A stretch of 64,000 nt of DNA, taken from assembly GCA_033980235.1 (NCBI GenBank), contig CM067062.1, forward strand, positions 13,411,991 through 13,475,990. The letters are read 5' to 3'. The DNA is from Diadema setosum (lineage: Eukaryota > Echinodermata > Echinoidea > Diadematoida > Diadematidae). A program made the translations under genes and the position numbers. The notes beneath the pieces were generated by a model. That model had not been told where the DNA came from. It did not search any database and saw only the letters and a program-made list of their open reading frames with translations. Positions 36,497 to 49,201 of the stretch are shown here, one piece after another; positions within the stretch are counted from its first letter, which is position 1, and every line of letters starts with the position of its first letter.

Positions 36497-36728
36497 CACT
36501 GTAAACACCATGTATTTTGCAGGATTTTACTTTCCAAAATTTTGCAAGTTGGGTGCTCTTAACAACTTTAACAACATATTAACTCTGATCCTGACTGTTA
36601 CATGCACACATACACTTTTCCATGCAATGCTGTACTCCACGATCACGAATTTAACCACTGGCAAAATTGTCCAGAAGTCCCAATTCGCAAAAAAAATTAG
36701 ACTCGCTAAACACATGGCGTAAACAGTA
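36497..36728. repeat. TACTGTAAAAC-family MITE (diverged)
   Basis: It is bounded by CACTGTAAACACC and GGCGTAAACAGTAA. The inside has CCAAAATTTTGCAAGTTGG and CCCAATTCGCAAAAAAAATT-like arms. Confidence 0.5.
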
Positions 36729-37762
36729 ATCACTCTTTGCAACAAGTACAGGCGAACAGCTCTCAGATCCATTTCCATTTGGATAAAGTTCATTGATCTT
36801 GAACATATTTCTTTCTATTAAAACAATGAACATCATCACTGATGACTATTTCACAAAGGGGTTTGAAATGAGTGAAATTAGCTTTGACTGTGTACAGTTA
36901 CCATGGTAATGACTCAAACAATAAAATCTAAATGGCGGCTGCATAGCTGCTGCCATGGAAACTGCAACTTATATTATAAAGAGCTTTATGGAATGGGGCC
37001 CTCGACTTACCAATGGACTATATTGCCAGAAAACAAATTTAAACTAAATTTAGACAATTTTTTACTTTGACCACTGACCAACAAGCATTTATGCACCCTC
37101 TTGTTTAAATTTCTATCCTTTTTACCCATAATGTTAATTTACTCCTAATTTACTCTTCCTGAAAGTTTATCACCACTCAACATTCTTAGATGACGCTACA
37201 GCTGAAAATAAAGTTTTTAGTTCTGGGACGTCTGGCCTTTGATCATGAGGAATTTTCAGCCAAAAATCTAATCAGCTCATCTTCTCCTTAAATGTAGTTT
37301 GCACGATCAGAAAATTCATAGCATTTCTTTATTTTCTCCTTAAGTGCAATGACAAGTGGATAGGCAGATGAATGGACAAGTTGAGTGACCTGTAATATGA
37401 TGCATCTATCATCCTTCTATGGTATTGTAGGCGGAGCTCATAAGCAAACAGTATACTGAAACAAATTAGATTCACTTGCAGTTCTTCTGATAATGATTTC
37501 TGTAGAATACCTAAAGCCAATGTTAATTATTTCGAAGTATGACCATAAACCACTATTAAGTGCAAAAGTCTCTATTCATATCAAGTCATATGTGAAACTA
37601 GGAATACGATCTGTTGTTCAAACTTTATCCAAACTTTCAGTTGTGCTACAGAACTGCATTCCAAGTATCAGCATGTCAAGCCTCGGTCACGACCTTGCCG
37701 TACTTGCATGCTGTCTACTTGCAAAAACGTGGGCAAAATTTGGGGATCCGTACATATAGTAA

Positions 37763-40700
37763 TGCAGCTGTCATTTGTATGACGCACCTCTTGACCCCCG
37801 GGAAAGGTGCGTCATGGTCGCGTCAAGTACCACCAATTTGATGACGCGTGGTACCGTCACGGGAGCAAAATGTCCGTCACAATACTGACCCATTATGTGC
37901 GTCATAGTCGGTCATTTAACCAGAGTGTGTCAAAAGGGACCGTCATGTAATTTTGCGAGGCTTCTTGCATGGTATCCCTCCGTAACAGAATAAAACAAAC
38001 TCTCGATCGCGAGTCGGCCGAATTCACCGGCTCCTGGGAACGCAAAAATGACACAATTTTCATTCAGTTTTATTATAACATACTGATACTCACTTCGTTC
38101 TCGTATGTCTTCTTTTTCTATCTGATGTCAGACTAAAGGTCTTTTCAGAAAGTTTGAGCACAAATTTGCTCCAAAACCACACTACCAAACACGATTTGTG
38201 ATTAAAATCATCACATACAGCCCGCGGCATCGCGAAGCTCGCTATCCTTCAATCGCATTCACTGTAGTGTAGCATCGACCGTCGACCGTGGAACCTGCAG
38301 CAAAACCACGTGCGTGATGTCGACCATGTGGTACATGTATACAGTACACGCGTACATACGTATACAGAAGGCGAGGCATGGCAGAGGCCAGGTCGTAAAA
38401 CACATACAAACGATTATGGCACTAACATTACCGAGAGTCTATTAAAACCTATATTAACTTAAATTCTATTTAAACACTAGCCATATAAACCATGTACCTA
38501 ACTTGGGTTTAATAAGGTTCGTGTTTAAATAGGCAGGGGCTTCAATCAAGCTGTTTTCGAATCGGGGAAGGGGAGGCGGGAGGTTAGGGAAAAAATTACT
38601 GTGGCCAGGCCGTAGTTTCGCGAAACTAGATAGTTTGCCATAGCAACGTGTATATCAAAACACGCGTCATATGGGATGGCCATGAACTAGGGAACGGTTT
38701 AGAGAAATTCAAAGTCATTCGAAGTTGAAGTGGTTCTATCCTACGCATTTTTACTTTTGTTGTTGTTGTTCATATCTAAGAAAATCGATTTCTTAATTTT
38801 TTTCAACTGGTATTTGGGAGTCTTGTAATATATTTAAAATGTTGATAGAAATTACTGAATATATTCAGAAAGTACGCCTAGGCGCCTACTGTTTGGATAA
38901 ACGGTAAACATGCAGTCTACGTTCGATACGAAGAAATCATTACGTCTTTCACGAGGAAAAACATACAAAACAAACAAAAAAACACCTACGAACGAATGTT
39001 GATAGCCAAAACTTTGATAAGTAATAAGCAGTTATCATGAGCGTGAACTGAAATTAATTGTCATGATTTTGTTGTCTAACCATGTGATGACTGCATCTCA
39101 TTGAACCTACTCGTAGTGAATTTCTCTGGGCATACGAGACCTTTTAAGTATTTCTGTGATTGCATTTTTAATTGACTGATTAATCGATCTTTTTTTTAAA
39201 TTGTTCAGGGAACATAAGATATTCGATCAAGTACATTATATTCGACTGTTTGATGTTTCCTACTATGCGCCAAAAGAAAGGCTATAGAATCACGATATCT
39301 TTGCAATGATTCCTTTAATTCAACTAATGAGCTGGTTCTTCGATCGATATTTCCAGGATATTTACACGCTGTTTATTCCAGTGCGCGCATTCTTCCGTCT
39401 GGCACGCACCTATATGGGTGTGGCACCTGCTTTTGTGGAAATTTCCACAAGGGGAGAGGGGTGGGGTGTCAAGTTTCTTCGAGCCGAAGAGACTGCATGT
39501 AAAACAATCTCTTCGCTCTAATTTATTGTCATTCGTGCTTTCCCCTTATTCTTTGCTGATATTGAACATTTAGATTTAACTTTACGAAGGTTGGTAGCAC
39601 GTGGTTCTATTTTGTTGTGAGGTGTATGTAATTTCTTTTTTTTATCATTCTTGGGAAGGAAAAGAAGAGTAAAGGGGGAAAGAAGAATAAGAGGGAAAGT
39701 AAAATGAAACGAACGGCACGTACGCTCAGCATTCACAGTAAGCCGTCTTTTTACACCAGCATAGTTATTATCATCATCACCATCGGACATCACTCAGACC
39801 ATTTTAGCCTTTTCCTATATCAACATTAAGAAACACGCATAGTCCCTCGAGATAAACACCTAGGAAAATAAATAACAAATACAAAGTATCAACACCTCCC
39901 AACAACACAAATATTTAGGAAAGACAACACACGGCACACTAAAGCGGCTGGTATCAAACTTCGTCGCTTCGATTCGAAAAAGTATTGCAGCAAAGCGGAG
40001 AAGGCTAGTCGCCGTTACGAAAATAGCAGTGCGAGACACTTGAAAGAATTACGTCAAATACTTCAAAGTATAAAGGGAACGGATAAAGTGATATAAATTG
40101 GAAGAAATCGTACCAAACGATGTGTGAGAAACGACAGTGGGGAACGGTAAGTTTAGTAGTACGCTTAGGCCCTAGCAACAGTTTACAGCACCGAAAGCTA
40201 CGCGAAAATAAGGTGAAAATAAATACACATTGGAAACTCGGTATTGCAACGAGATCCTTAGGATCAAGTCAATAGACGATACAAAACAAAGGAAATCAAT
40301 TCATTTTAACCGGAAAATAGTTTGTTATAAGTATTCCGTTATATGAGATCTCCTTTGATAGGCCGAGAAATACATCGAGTTTCCACGATACTCGGGAAAG
40401 AAAGTTCGAACGCTTTTCACCTGCACATACTGCAGTGCACATCAATACACGAACAGAAACTCACCTCCTCCTTGCAGAAAAATGATGCAATAACGTTACA
40501 AAAAACACACACAACACTCTAAAAATCATTTTGTACTTGGGAGGCAAGGGACAAGCGGATGAAGAAGAAGAGAAAAAGAAGCAGACATTGCACAACGGAA
40601 CGCTTCTACCCCGACTCAAATCGAAACAGGGTACTGGAGTGTAGTGGCAGCTGGCTACAGTGTGCAGCTAAGCTACTACACTCGCGCTCCCCAGCCGCAC

Positions 40701-41067
40701 ACACATGGGGATACAGTACCACGGGGATCGAAGTAAACATACAGGGTCCGTAGGCGACAGGGATTCACGCTCGCGAAGTTCCATTCGGTGTACACAGTTC
40801 GCAGGCAGCGAATTGCGTGAGCGCACACAGAGCTCTGCAGCATTCCAGTCTGGTACGTACTGCGAATAACACGTGCGTCAAGGGTCAGTCATTTTCACGA
40901 AGAGGTGCGTCACCATTTTGACTGGTTAGTGCGTCAATGTCTCATAGAGGTGGGTCACTTTTTGTGACGGAGGGTACGCCATGGTACCTAAAAGGTATGA
41001 CGCACATTGGTACTTTGACGCACCTATCCCGGGGGTCAAGAGGTGCGTCATACAAATGACAGCTGCA
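37763..41067. mobile_element. 3.3-kb terminal-inverted-repeat element, TAA target duplication, no recognised transposase
   Basis: The left end (TGCAGCTGTCATTTGTATGA, then CGCACCTCTTGACCCCCGGG) and the reverse of the right end agree at 51 of 52 positions. TAA flanks both ends (37760-37762 and 41068-41070). Inside each end, over about 150-200 bp, GTGCGTCA or close variants recur on both strands, as transposase binding sites do. The interior is more CpG-rich than the flanks near 37990-38300 and 40600-40860. Its longest frames are under 95 codons and none looks like a transposase. The 3-bp duplication fits PIF/Harbinger, but the ends do not start with GGG, so the superfamily is left open. Confidence 0.8.
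40465..40529 (-). CDS. Possible signal-peptide-like first exon inside the 3.3-kb element
   Basis: On the minus strand an ATG at 40529 opens 21 codons (MIFRVLCVFFVTLLHHFSAR and one more Arg) that end at a strong donor, GAG then GTGAGT. The peptide is hydrophobic like a secretory signal. A CpG-rich stretch lies upstream, as a promoter would. No partner exon was found, and short frames like this arise by chance. Treat as a hypothesis. Confidence 0.15.
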
Positions 41068-42259
41068 TAAGTACCGCCTCAGTACAGATTTTGGACCAAG
41101 CAGACACGCCGTAGCACTTCTAGGACACAAAGAACTTTCGCTGCGTTCGGGCTACGGATTCATACTAAGTACAATGTATTGCATACGGGTTGATGTACTC
41201 CCTCTCTGCTCTTGCACCCCCCCAACGTTTTCAGAAAAAAAAAAAAAAAAAAACCTGAATGCTGTGGTCTCCGCCAAAAATGTACGGACTATAAACAAGC
41301 ACGGTGGGTTGTGACCGAGGCTACACTTGTTCTGCATACCATGAATATTGTTGAACAGTTTAACTGTTCAACTGTTATCAGTTGTATACAGGAAGCGAGA
41401 AGAAAAAAAAAATCATTTGAATGTATTCTCTTACTTCTGAAGCCAGAAGATAATTAAGAGATTTTTCTGTAACTTAAATACATGTTGTACAATACAATCC
41501 CTTTCATTTTCTATTCACTCCAAACATCATGTATCGAAACTATAAAACAACAATAATTATGGAAACACAGACTGTATAGTATATCCTCAAGTATACAGCA
41601 AAGAGATAGAGATCATCACAAGTAAAGTGTCAACTGCAGAACCTGGTTTCTTCAATGAAAGTACTTTAGTGAACACGAAACTGAATGATGTTCCTCCTTT
41701 CTAGAAATGTTGCGTGGGAGAAATAAACCCACGATGATACCAAATAGGTCTTGGATGCATGTCAATGATTGGGGGAACTTGATAGTTAACAGCGTATACC
41801 TCTATCTGAAATGAAGCACGCCATGCCTGTGTTAAATTTAGAGCAGTTGAGTATCTGAGACAGAGGTTTTCTGTGTCAAACAACTTGGCCAAGAACTCAC
41901 CTACTCTGAATTGAAAATAGACACTAGCTTTTTGCCAGGAAGGGAAAATGTTATGGCCAAAATGTGTGGACATGATACATAATGTACATCTGTTCAGTAG
42001 TATCTGCATTCCATTTACGCTGTAGATAAATCATGTTTTCATGCTATACAACCTATGCATAAATTTGCATAAATTACAAAGAGATTTCACTCTTTCTTTT
42101 AACACCTCCCTGGTTTGATGCTCTGTCCACTGTATGAGCCAATCTCCCTACCTCAAGTGTACAGTCAGAAGCATCTATCTGAAATGGGTTTATTTTCATT
42201 AATATGGTCACCATGTCACTGCAACAGGTGCATCACAATCACAGACAAGAGAACCATAT

Positions 42260-42613
42260 TTAAAGGTATTGTTTACCTTTGGGAGCAGTGATTTCAAAAA
42301 TGTTCAAGATATCACATCTGATGCATATGTGTAGGTCTGTTGTGTCACAAAACATCCTACCATATACATTTTTTTGCAATAAAGCCTAAAATATAAGGAG
42401 ATATTAGTGTTTTTCTCAATAAACCGTAACTGTATACGGTTTAGTCGGGAAACATTCTTATTACAACTATTGTTTACCTTTTGATTAACATTGATTATAC
42501 GGATTCAAATTTTTACAGTGGTTGTCTCTATCCCTTACTCGCATTTTAGGACTATTTTAAAGCACCAATGCTGGGTTTTTGTTTCATGTGCAAATGGTAA
42601 ATTATTCCTTTAA
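42260..42613. repeat. TTAA-bounded MITE family C, copy 2 of 2 (354 bp)
   Basis: The reverse-complement counterpart of 23487-23843. It begins TTAAAGGTATTGTTTACC, carries AAACCGTAACTGTATACGGT in the middle, and ends GGTAAATTATTCCTTTAA. Confidence 0.8.
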
Positions 42614-44461
42614 GCTCGGATGACTTACAAACATGGCCATCAGTCTTCCTTTAAACAATTAGGAGGATAATTGACTCTCTCTCCTCATTACAGACTACAT
42701 CCAATCCTTGTCTCCTCACATCTCAGTTTCTTCTTCTTCTTCTCCTACCACATCCTCCCACAAACTGGGTCAGAGCCCTCAGCATGGCATCCAAAACATC
42801 CCCACCCACTTAAAGATGCCGACTGCTGGCTTGGAGCAGTTTCAGACTTACCACAGCACTTGCTTTCAAACGTATATTCATAAGCATGTTTCATGTTATT
42901 GTAGTGATGTTGGTAAGTGTGAATCCTCACTAGAATCGAGTTTCCTCTCAACATGATTTTTAAATCATGTTTGGCCAATTTTGGTCAAGAGGTGTTTTCC
43001 GACTGATTTCTGTAAATACCAGTATGAAATGTTGCTTGCCAAGTTATCTAGCAATAGGGTATGTAATACAGCCATTGTACAAAATGTTGCTTTATACGGT
43101 TAGCAGTCTGTGAGGAGACAACTCTCAATGTCTGCATGGCATCATGGTTCTGAATACGAAGCAATCAACAGATGATGTCATTGCACACAAAAATTTTGCG
43201 TAGTGTGAAACTCTCTTGATCTCCAGGTGCAAGGAGAATGTTTACAGCGATCCCCACACCAGACGGCGCATGTTAATAACCTGCAGACACTGAGTGACTC
43301 ATTCCACTCAATGATTGCTTCAAGGTACGCACACACACATAATCACACACAAACTACATGCGTATATAGGTCACAGCATCCTTCAGCTGTATCCATGAAC
43401 TGTGTGAATTGATACTTGTGACAAAAACGAAGAATACTGGTTACGGAAGACATACCGAGGTGTGATGAACGAAATTTATACGAGGACATGAAATACGCTT
43501 CAGATTGTATTTTGGGGTTTCTTTTTCTTATAGGGGGGAGGAGGGGCAGGATTAGCTATGTACAATACACATGAACTGCACCTGTACGATGTATTACAAA
43601 ATCCAGCTGTTTCTGAAATCCAACAAAAAGGAGAGCTTTGTATGCAATCCTTTCTTGGATTCAGCTTTCTGTTTGTTTTACTTCTACCTGTATGACGAGG
43701 CAGTCAGTATTTTCATAAAGCTATAAAAAGCATATGACTGAGAATACTGCAAGGATGTGCTATGATGTCAAAAGTTATACTTATTCAGATCTTGATTTCA
43801 TGTAGGTAGAATGTATTTGTAAGATTACATATATATATGAAGACACAATAGCACATGAAAATTATATCGTGTATTTGTTGTTGTTGGTTTTTGTTTTGTT
43901 TTGTTTTATTTTTGCTTCCTGTGTTGTTCTTCTTTACTATTTTTTTTTTGTTTTGTTATGTTTTTGTAGAGCCTCAAAATACCGAAAGGTCACTGTATTT
44001 CACATTTTAAAATCGCTGCTGCTCAAGTCCTATATCTGGGCTGAAATCCACTTTGTGCTGACATATTTATTACGGTTCATCCAGGGTCATCTCTTCCTCT
44101 AAGCTATCTCCATTTCTGTTTTTTTCTTTAATTTTTTTTTTTTTTTTTTAGAGTCAGGTTAACTTTTGTTTCCCCTATAAACGCAGGGCAAAGTCCTTAA
44201 ATAGATTTACAGGGGGTATACCTGTGACATTTCAACATGCAGACTGACAGTAAAGCATTACGAGGAAGTTGAGACCTTATGGGTGGCACTGCAGAAAGGC
44301 ACCAGACACAGGCCAAAGTAAATAATGGAGGAGTCGTGATGACTTTTATAAAGGTTGCAGCCCTGATATACAGGGGAAAGATTGTCTTCTGGTACACTGT
44401 GCTCCTTGCATGCATGATGAAGAAAGCATTATACTTGATTGCAGCAAGGTTCAGCACAGTA

Positions 44462-44637
44462 TACTGTAAAACCAGAAATTTTGGCATGCTGAAAACTTTC
44501 AAAAATTTTCATGAAGAGCCAAGATTCGCGATTCAAGTAAGATGCAAGCGAAAGTGTTTATCTATACAATGCACTGAATGCCATCAGTGGCAATTCATGA
44601 AAGTTTCGTGCTACAAAAAAAGGCATTATTTTATAAA
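44462..44637. repeat. TACTGTAAAAC-family MITE
   Basis: It starts TACTGTAAAACCAGAAATTT and has AGAGCCAAGATTCGCGATTC and GAATGCCATCAGTGGCAATT. The right end has decayed to ATTATTTTATAAAG. Confidence 0.65.
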
Positions 44638-44642
44638 GGCAG

Positions 44643-44700
44643 GAATTCACTTAGCATGTAGCTAGGTAAGGCAAGCCTCCAGCAAGCCCTGTGGTTGTTA
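44643..44700 (-). repeat. Family-D repeat, reverse orientation
   Basis: Its reverse complement reads CTTAACAACCACAGGGCTTG, then CTGGAGGCTTGCC, and runs into TGCTAAGTGAATTCCTGCC, as at 58262-58345. Confidence 0.55.
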
Positions 44701-46135
44701 AGATAGTCTTTTGTGATGGAATCATGCATTGAGTTTTAATACATTGCAGAAATGCTTTACTGAAAGTAGTAATACCACTCTGGAAACTTAAAAAAAAAAA
44801 AAGACTTCTTCATACCCGGTACTTTTAAATATGCAGGTACAAAATTAGGTAAGAAAGAAATATTCTTTTCAATAATAAGATGTTGGTATTCTAGATTTCA
44901 GTATACAGTATGAATACTACACAAATAAAGATTCAGTCACTTGCAACATACAATTACTTCACAAACTCATGAACATTGGAAGAGGTTTGAGGACAAATAA
45001 TCTTCTGCTAGTCTAAAATGTGTAATTTTCGCACAAAGTCCACAAAGTCCACAAAGCGTAGACCAAGGGAATTGGGCAGATTTATCACCAAAAACAACAT
45101 GGGACAGTTTAACATCGAATATTCTGAACTCACTGAAAATATTTGTGAGCTACGACACTCTCTGAACACGTGCCCCTTTAAGGGCTTGGTATGTTTGAAC
45201 ATTCAAAGCCATTCTATGGATGAAGTACCTGTTGCAATTTAACTTCTGGGTCACAGCCTAGATGTACCTTTCAAGTGCATTGGAATGTAATAATGCATAT
45301 TGTGACATCATCATCTATAAATGCAGAAAAAAGAAGGTATGGCATATCTCTCTGGGGATTATATCCTGTTCTCAAAATGCTTGCTTTTTTCGAGGTTGCA
45401 GCTTGCACTCAATGTCAATTCTTTGAATTATTCTCACCTACTTAATACAATTATAGTCTACTGGTATTCTGACATTTTGTTGGACACAATACCATGTGGT
45501 TCTGAGTCTTGAGCCACAAGGTATTCAAACATTATTTTGTGCAGTGCAAACTATAAAGAAGAATGTTGCCCTCAAGAGAGCAGCACCAATTAGGGTAATG
45601 CTTGTCAATTCTGTATTTGATTTGATTTGATTTGATTTAGAGGATTTAGAGGAAATATCTGATTATAGCATTGCTGCCCTTCTGTCTCTTGACTGAACAC
45701 ACCGTTCCTTACTGCCATTACACACTATCGTCCCCTCATTAATGAATCCTAATTCTTTCCAATACAGGTTGTGGCTCCGTCACATGAATAAACCCACCGC
45801 CTCTCAGTCCCAAGTGAGTCAGAGTGGCCCAAACTTTTTCTGTGAAGTACAGTCACTCCCACTTTAGCGAGAGATAGGCAGGGAACCCTGTGAGGGAGAC
45901 CTATGGATCAGAACGGTTATGAACCTCTTCTGCCAAAGTGCAATCGTTCCTGCTTCAATGGGACAGGTTTTTTTCTTTCTTTCTTTCTTTCTTCTTCTTG
46001 GCTGAGAATTGTTGGCCTGAGTGGGTACAAACTGTGGCTTGTCCTCAAAATCATTATAATCATCCTATTTCAGTTGAACGGATTTTATTTTCAGAGCGTA
46101 CACGAAGGTTTATGGTCAACATGTACAAGACATTA

Positions 46136-46310
46136 TAGTGTAAAACCAGAAATTTGTGCATGCATGAAACTTTTGCAAATTTTGTAAACAGCCAAGATTC
46201 GCAATTTATGTGAAATTCATTTTAAAGGTTTTGTAGATCCAATGCACTGAGTGCCAGTGGCATTTTGCGAAAGTTTCATGCTGCTTTTAAGGCCATCGGC
46301 TGCAACTTCA
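46136..46310. repeat. TACTGTAAAAC-family MITE
   Basis: It starts TAGTGTAAAACCAGAAATTT and contains CAGCCAAGATTCGCAATTTA, then CCAGTGGCATTTTGCGAAAG. The right terminus is not clear. Confidence 0.6.
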
Positions 46311-47183
46311 CAGAAGTTCCCCCTTCTTTTTTTTTCTCATCTTCTTTTCTCTCCCATTACATTCTCTATTGTTTTCATTCTAATATGACATTCCCTCAAT
46401 AATTTCACATTCATATGGCAGTGGAATAAACGGCTCAAAACATGTATATTTCTCTTCCTGAATGTCAACAAGCTATACTGATTTAGTTTGGGCGTATGAG
46501 TATCTGTAGGCACCTTAAATGAGGCTGAACTAGAATCATATGCTCATAAACAGGGTTTATAACATTTTTTGATTTGCCCATATAAATCTTTATATCTACA
46601 TATGAAAAGTGCATCATGGGAAAAGAGCAAAATATTCTCCTAGATTGAGAAAAAAAAACAACTGTGCATGTGACTACAGCTGCACAACAACAATGACAAG
46701 ACATGTCATAAATAACTTAGAAGGGAAGGACAGCCAAAGGCTACTGTACACTCACTCCAGCAATGTGGAGGTTGACGATCAAAATAATCAATCTTGATGA
46801 CTACAGGAAACTCCTGCACACACCGGAATATAGCTCCCAACAGCCTCTGCACACTCCAAACAAATATTAAACTAGCGTAGGTGTCACAGCAACAAAGTGA
46901 TAGAATACAAGAGCAAGCCACATATATGTCGACAGGGTGGGAGCGTGGAGAGCTCGGAAGCTTGGCTATTTTTGGCATACTGCTAAGCTTTAGGATGACA
47001 ACTGGAGACCGAAAACTCTTGCAATCGCAGGAAATAAGACACTTCCTCGTGTACAGTCGACTGCACTCACACAGTAGCCATCCACCAGCTTATAGCTCTG
47101 TTCTTGCTGAATTGATTTCTGACAGTTGATCTTGACATACTTTCAATAGTTAGTGTGGTGGACTCAATAGACTTTCATGTACA

Positions 47184-48553
47184 TCTCTCACGTTGTTGCA
47201 ATAAAGAGAATAGATCAGGCGTATGACTTGATTTTGTTGCCTTCTTTAATTTCTTGTGGTATACAAACGGACAAATTCAACAACAGTGCCGGTTACCCTG
47301 TAGACGAAACAGACAAGAAAGGCATTTATGAAAAAACACATATACAATGCTACACTAATAAACATGCTCAACTTCTCATCTCAATAGATGAATGACAAGA
47401 AATGAGTTCCTTCTCTCATTTTTTATACTGCTGTTTTCCATAATGCATTTATAATAGTGCCTACAGTGTATTTAATCAAGTTGTCACTACAACAAAGAAA
47501 GTAAAACCAAAATGCGTGGTATGCTTTGAAATTGAGGAAAAATTATATGAAAAATATAAATTTTTCCATTTTGCATATGCATGTAAGAAAGAATACAGAT
47601 TATACCAGTTTGATGTTTTGCTTCAAGCATTGTAAGCCTTTTTACACTCTGTCTGAGATGCTGAGATTAAACAGTGAAAATCAACTCAAACAATGAGCTG
47701 AATTAATAGCAGTTCAAATATAACCAACTCTCCTTTTGATTAGTTTTGAACAATACTTCAACATGTGTAAGTCATTATGAAATACTCTACGTGATACGAA
47801 TAGCACTGTTGCGACAATACTGTAAAACTCCTAACTCTAAGTCTTGGCATGTGCCTCTTCACCAGGAATGTTGGTTAAAACATCACTCCGCGACCGGCAT
47901 TGTGCGCGGAACCGTTTCCATGGAGTCAAGCTAACAATAATGTAGTTCCTACTAGAAAGTGCCTTAATTTTGGTGACCTATATGTACGTTAAACAGCAAT
48001 GTACAGTGTACCTCCAATTAAATCATACATATTATTGTGCTACAACCTTCATCGTCCAGATAACCTTTCACACTAAATCAAACTTGTTTTCAATTTGAGA
48101 ACGACAGCACTTGAATTCTCACGTTCACCTCCACGTCAAAACATCCTCTCACTGAACAACATGTATACTCTACGCGCACTGCACTACTGACTGCACTACG
48201 TTCTGTAAGTCAATGTGCGAACTATGATACAATAACCAGCGAACATTTATCATCTTATCAGTGCGATAAAAACATTCCATAAAAATTCATACTGCAGTTG
48301 TATTACCTTAATAGTGTCGGGTGAAATCCTCAGGAATCTATGGAAATCTGAAAGTCATATCAAGCGAAAAACTGCTATGGAAACTCCGTTGGTTAGCAAA
48401 CTGCTGTGACTACATGTGAGACAATCATGTATGCGACTCATGAATGATTTTACTCGCTAGTTTCTTGACCAGTCGCTCTAAGTCAATTACAATGTGTATC
48501 ATAACCACAATAGAAAAGACCTGGTATCGCAATGAAAGTGTCATATCATGACA
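47184..48553 (-). repeat. 3' LTR of the BEL element
   Basis: On the minus strand it starts TGTCATGATATGACAC just after a G-rich tract and ends near GTGAGAGA. It differs from the other LTR by about 26 substitutions and a few short indels by eye, roughly 2%. Confidence 0.9.
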
Positions 48554-48570
48554 TTCCAACCCCCCAAAAA
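48554..48570 (-). other. Polypurine tract of the BEL element
   Basis: On the minus strand TTTTTGGGGGGTTGGAA directly precedes the 3' LTR, where plus-strand DNA synthesis is primed. It is assigned by position and composition. Confidence 0.6.
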
Positions 48571-48872
48571 GTGATGGGACGTCACAACTCATCAAACATC
48601 ACTTCCCTGAACATATTAACATTCAAATGCGGCCTAAAGTTCAATGTCCAGGAAAAAAAAACAATGACAAAGCACAAACAAGATCTATCAGTCTGTTTTC
48701 ATAATAACAATCCTTTCATTAACAGTCTTTCAATTTGCTGTATCTGGAGTCCGTTGTGCTTTCATCTCCTGGGAAAACAATCACTTTTTTTTGTAAACTC
48801 TAAGACAGACTGTAACATTCTAAAGGTCGATAATAAGGCCAATATTCGACATCGCTTCTGCCATCGCTTTAA

Positions 48873-49201
48873 TCACTTCAAATCATCCCGCTCTGACTTT
48901 TTCATCAGAAGGATGATCTTTGTAACGGGTTTACTCGCGACTATACCGTCCAAGGATTTGACATCCACAACTCTCACAAGGTCGTCTTTACCTGGGTAGA
49001 CTTTCACGACTTCCGCCATCTTCCAAAAGCCGCGAGCCTTGTTGTCACCAATGATGAGTACCACGTCGCTCTCCTCTTAAGTTCTCGGATGACTGCTGCC
49101 ACTTGGGACGAGGAGAGAGTTTCCAAAGGCATTCCAGCCATCATTTCCAGAAACCATCTACCATGGCATTGCAGATTTCCCTCCGCTTTCTCAAGTCGCA
49201 T
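48873..49201 (-). pseudogene. BEL pol C-terminal region, broken into overlapping frames
   Basis: Two short frames (49201-49004 and 49064-48873) continue past the integrase core. The second has VLIIGDNKARGFWKMAEVVK followed by YPGKDDLVRVVDVKS and KPVTKIILL. This is the small C-terminal domain that ends BEL integrases (DUF5641 type). At least two frame changes separate it from the core. It ends at 48873. Confidence 0.75.

Larger units (their letters stand above)
35188..37759 (-). other. Presumed upstream intron of the TBC1D10-like gene
   Basis: AT-rich DNA with the duplication above, a perfect short palindrome at 35741-35771, a GT tract and a MITE at 36497-36728. No exon for the N-terminal part of the TBC domain could be found. 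Confidence 0.4.
41071..47183. other. Non-coding DNA left of the BEL element
   Basis: No host exon was recognised. It holds one TTAA MITE (42260-42613), two TACTGTAAAAC copies, a family-D fragment, and simple runs such as the T-run near 44137-44149 and a GATTT repeat near 45617-45640. If the TBC gene starts beyond the window this would be intron. Confidence 0.45.

Noticed and set aside
39306..39793. Two frames of 71 and 91 codons inside the 3.3-kb element, tested as transposase pieces
   Set aside because: Neither has a DDE-type spacing, zinc finger or helix-turn-helix pattern.
46706..46978. A 90-codon minus frame considered as a missing TBC1D10 exon
   Set aside because: It has no RxGIP or other TBC motif, and its splice-like sites do not give a family match.
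47818..47829. ACTGTAAAAC inside the BEL LTRs, considered as another TACTGTAAAAC MITE
   Set aside because: Only the end motif is present, with no paired end or inner blocks, in both LTRs; it is LTR sequence.
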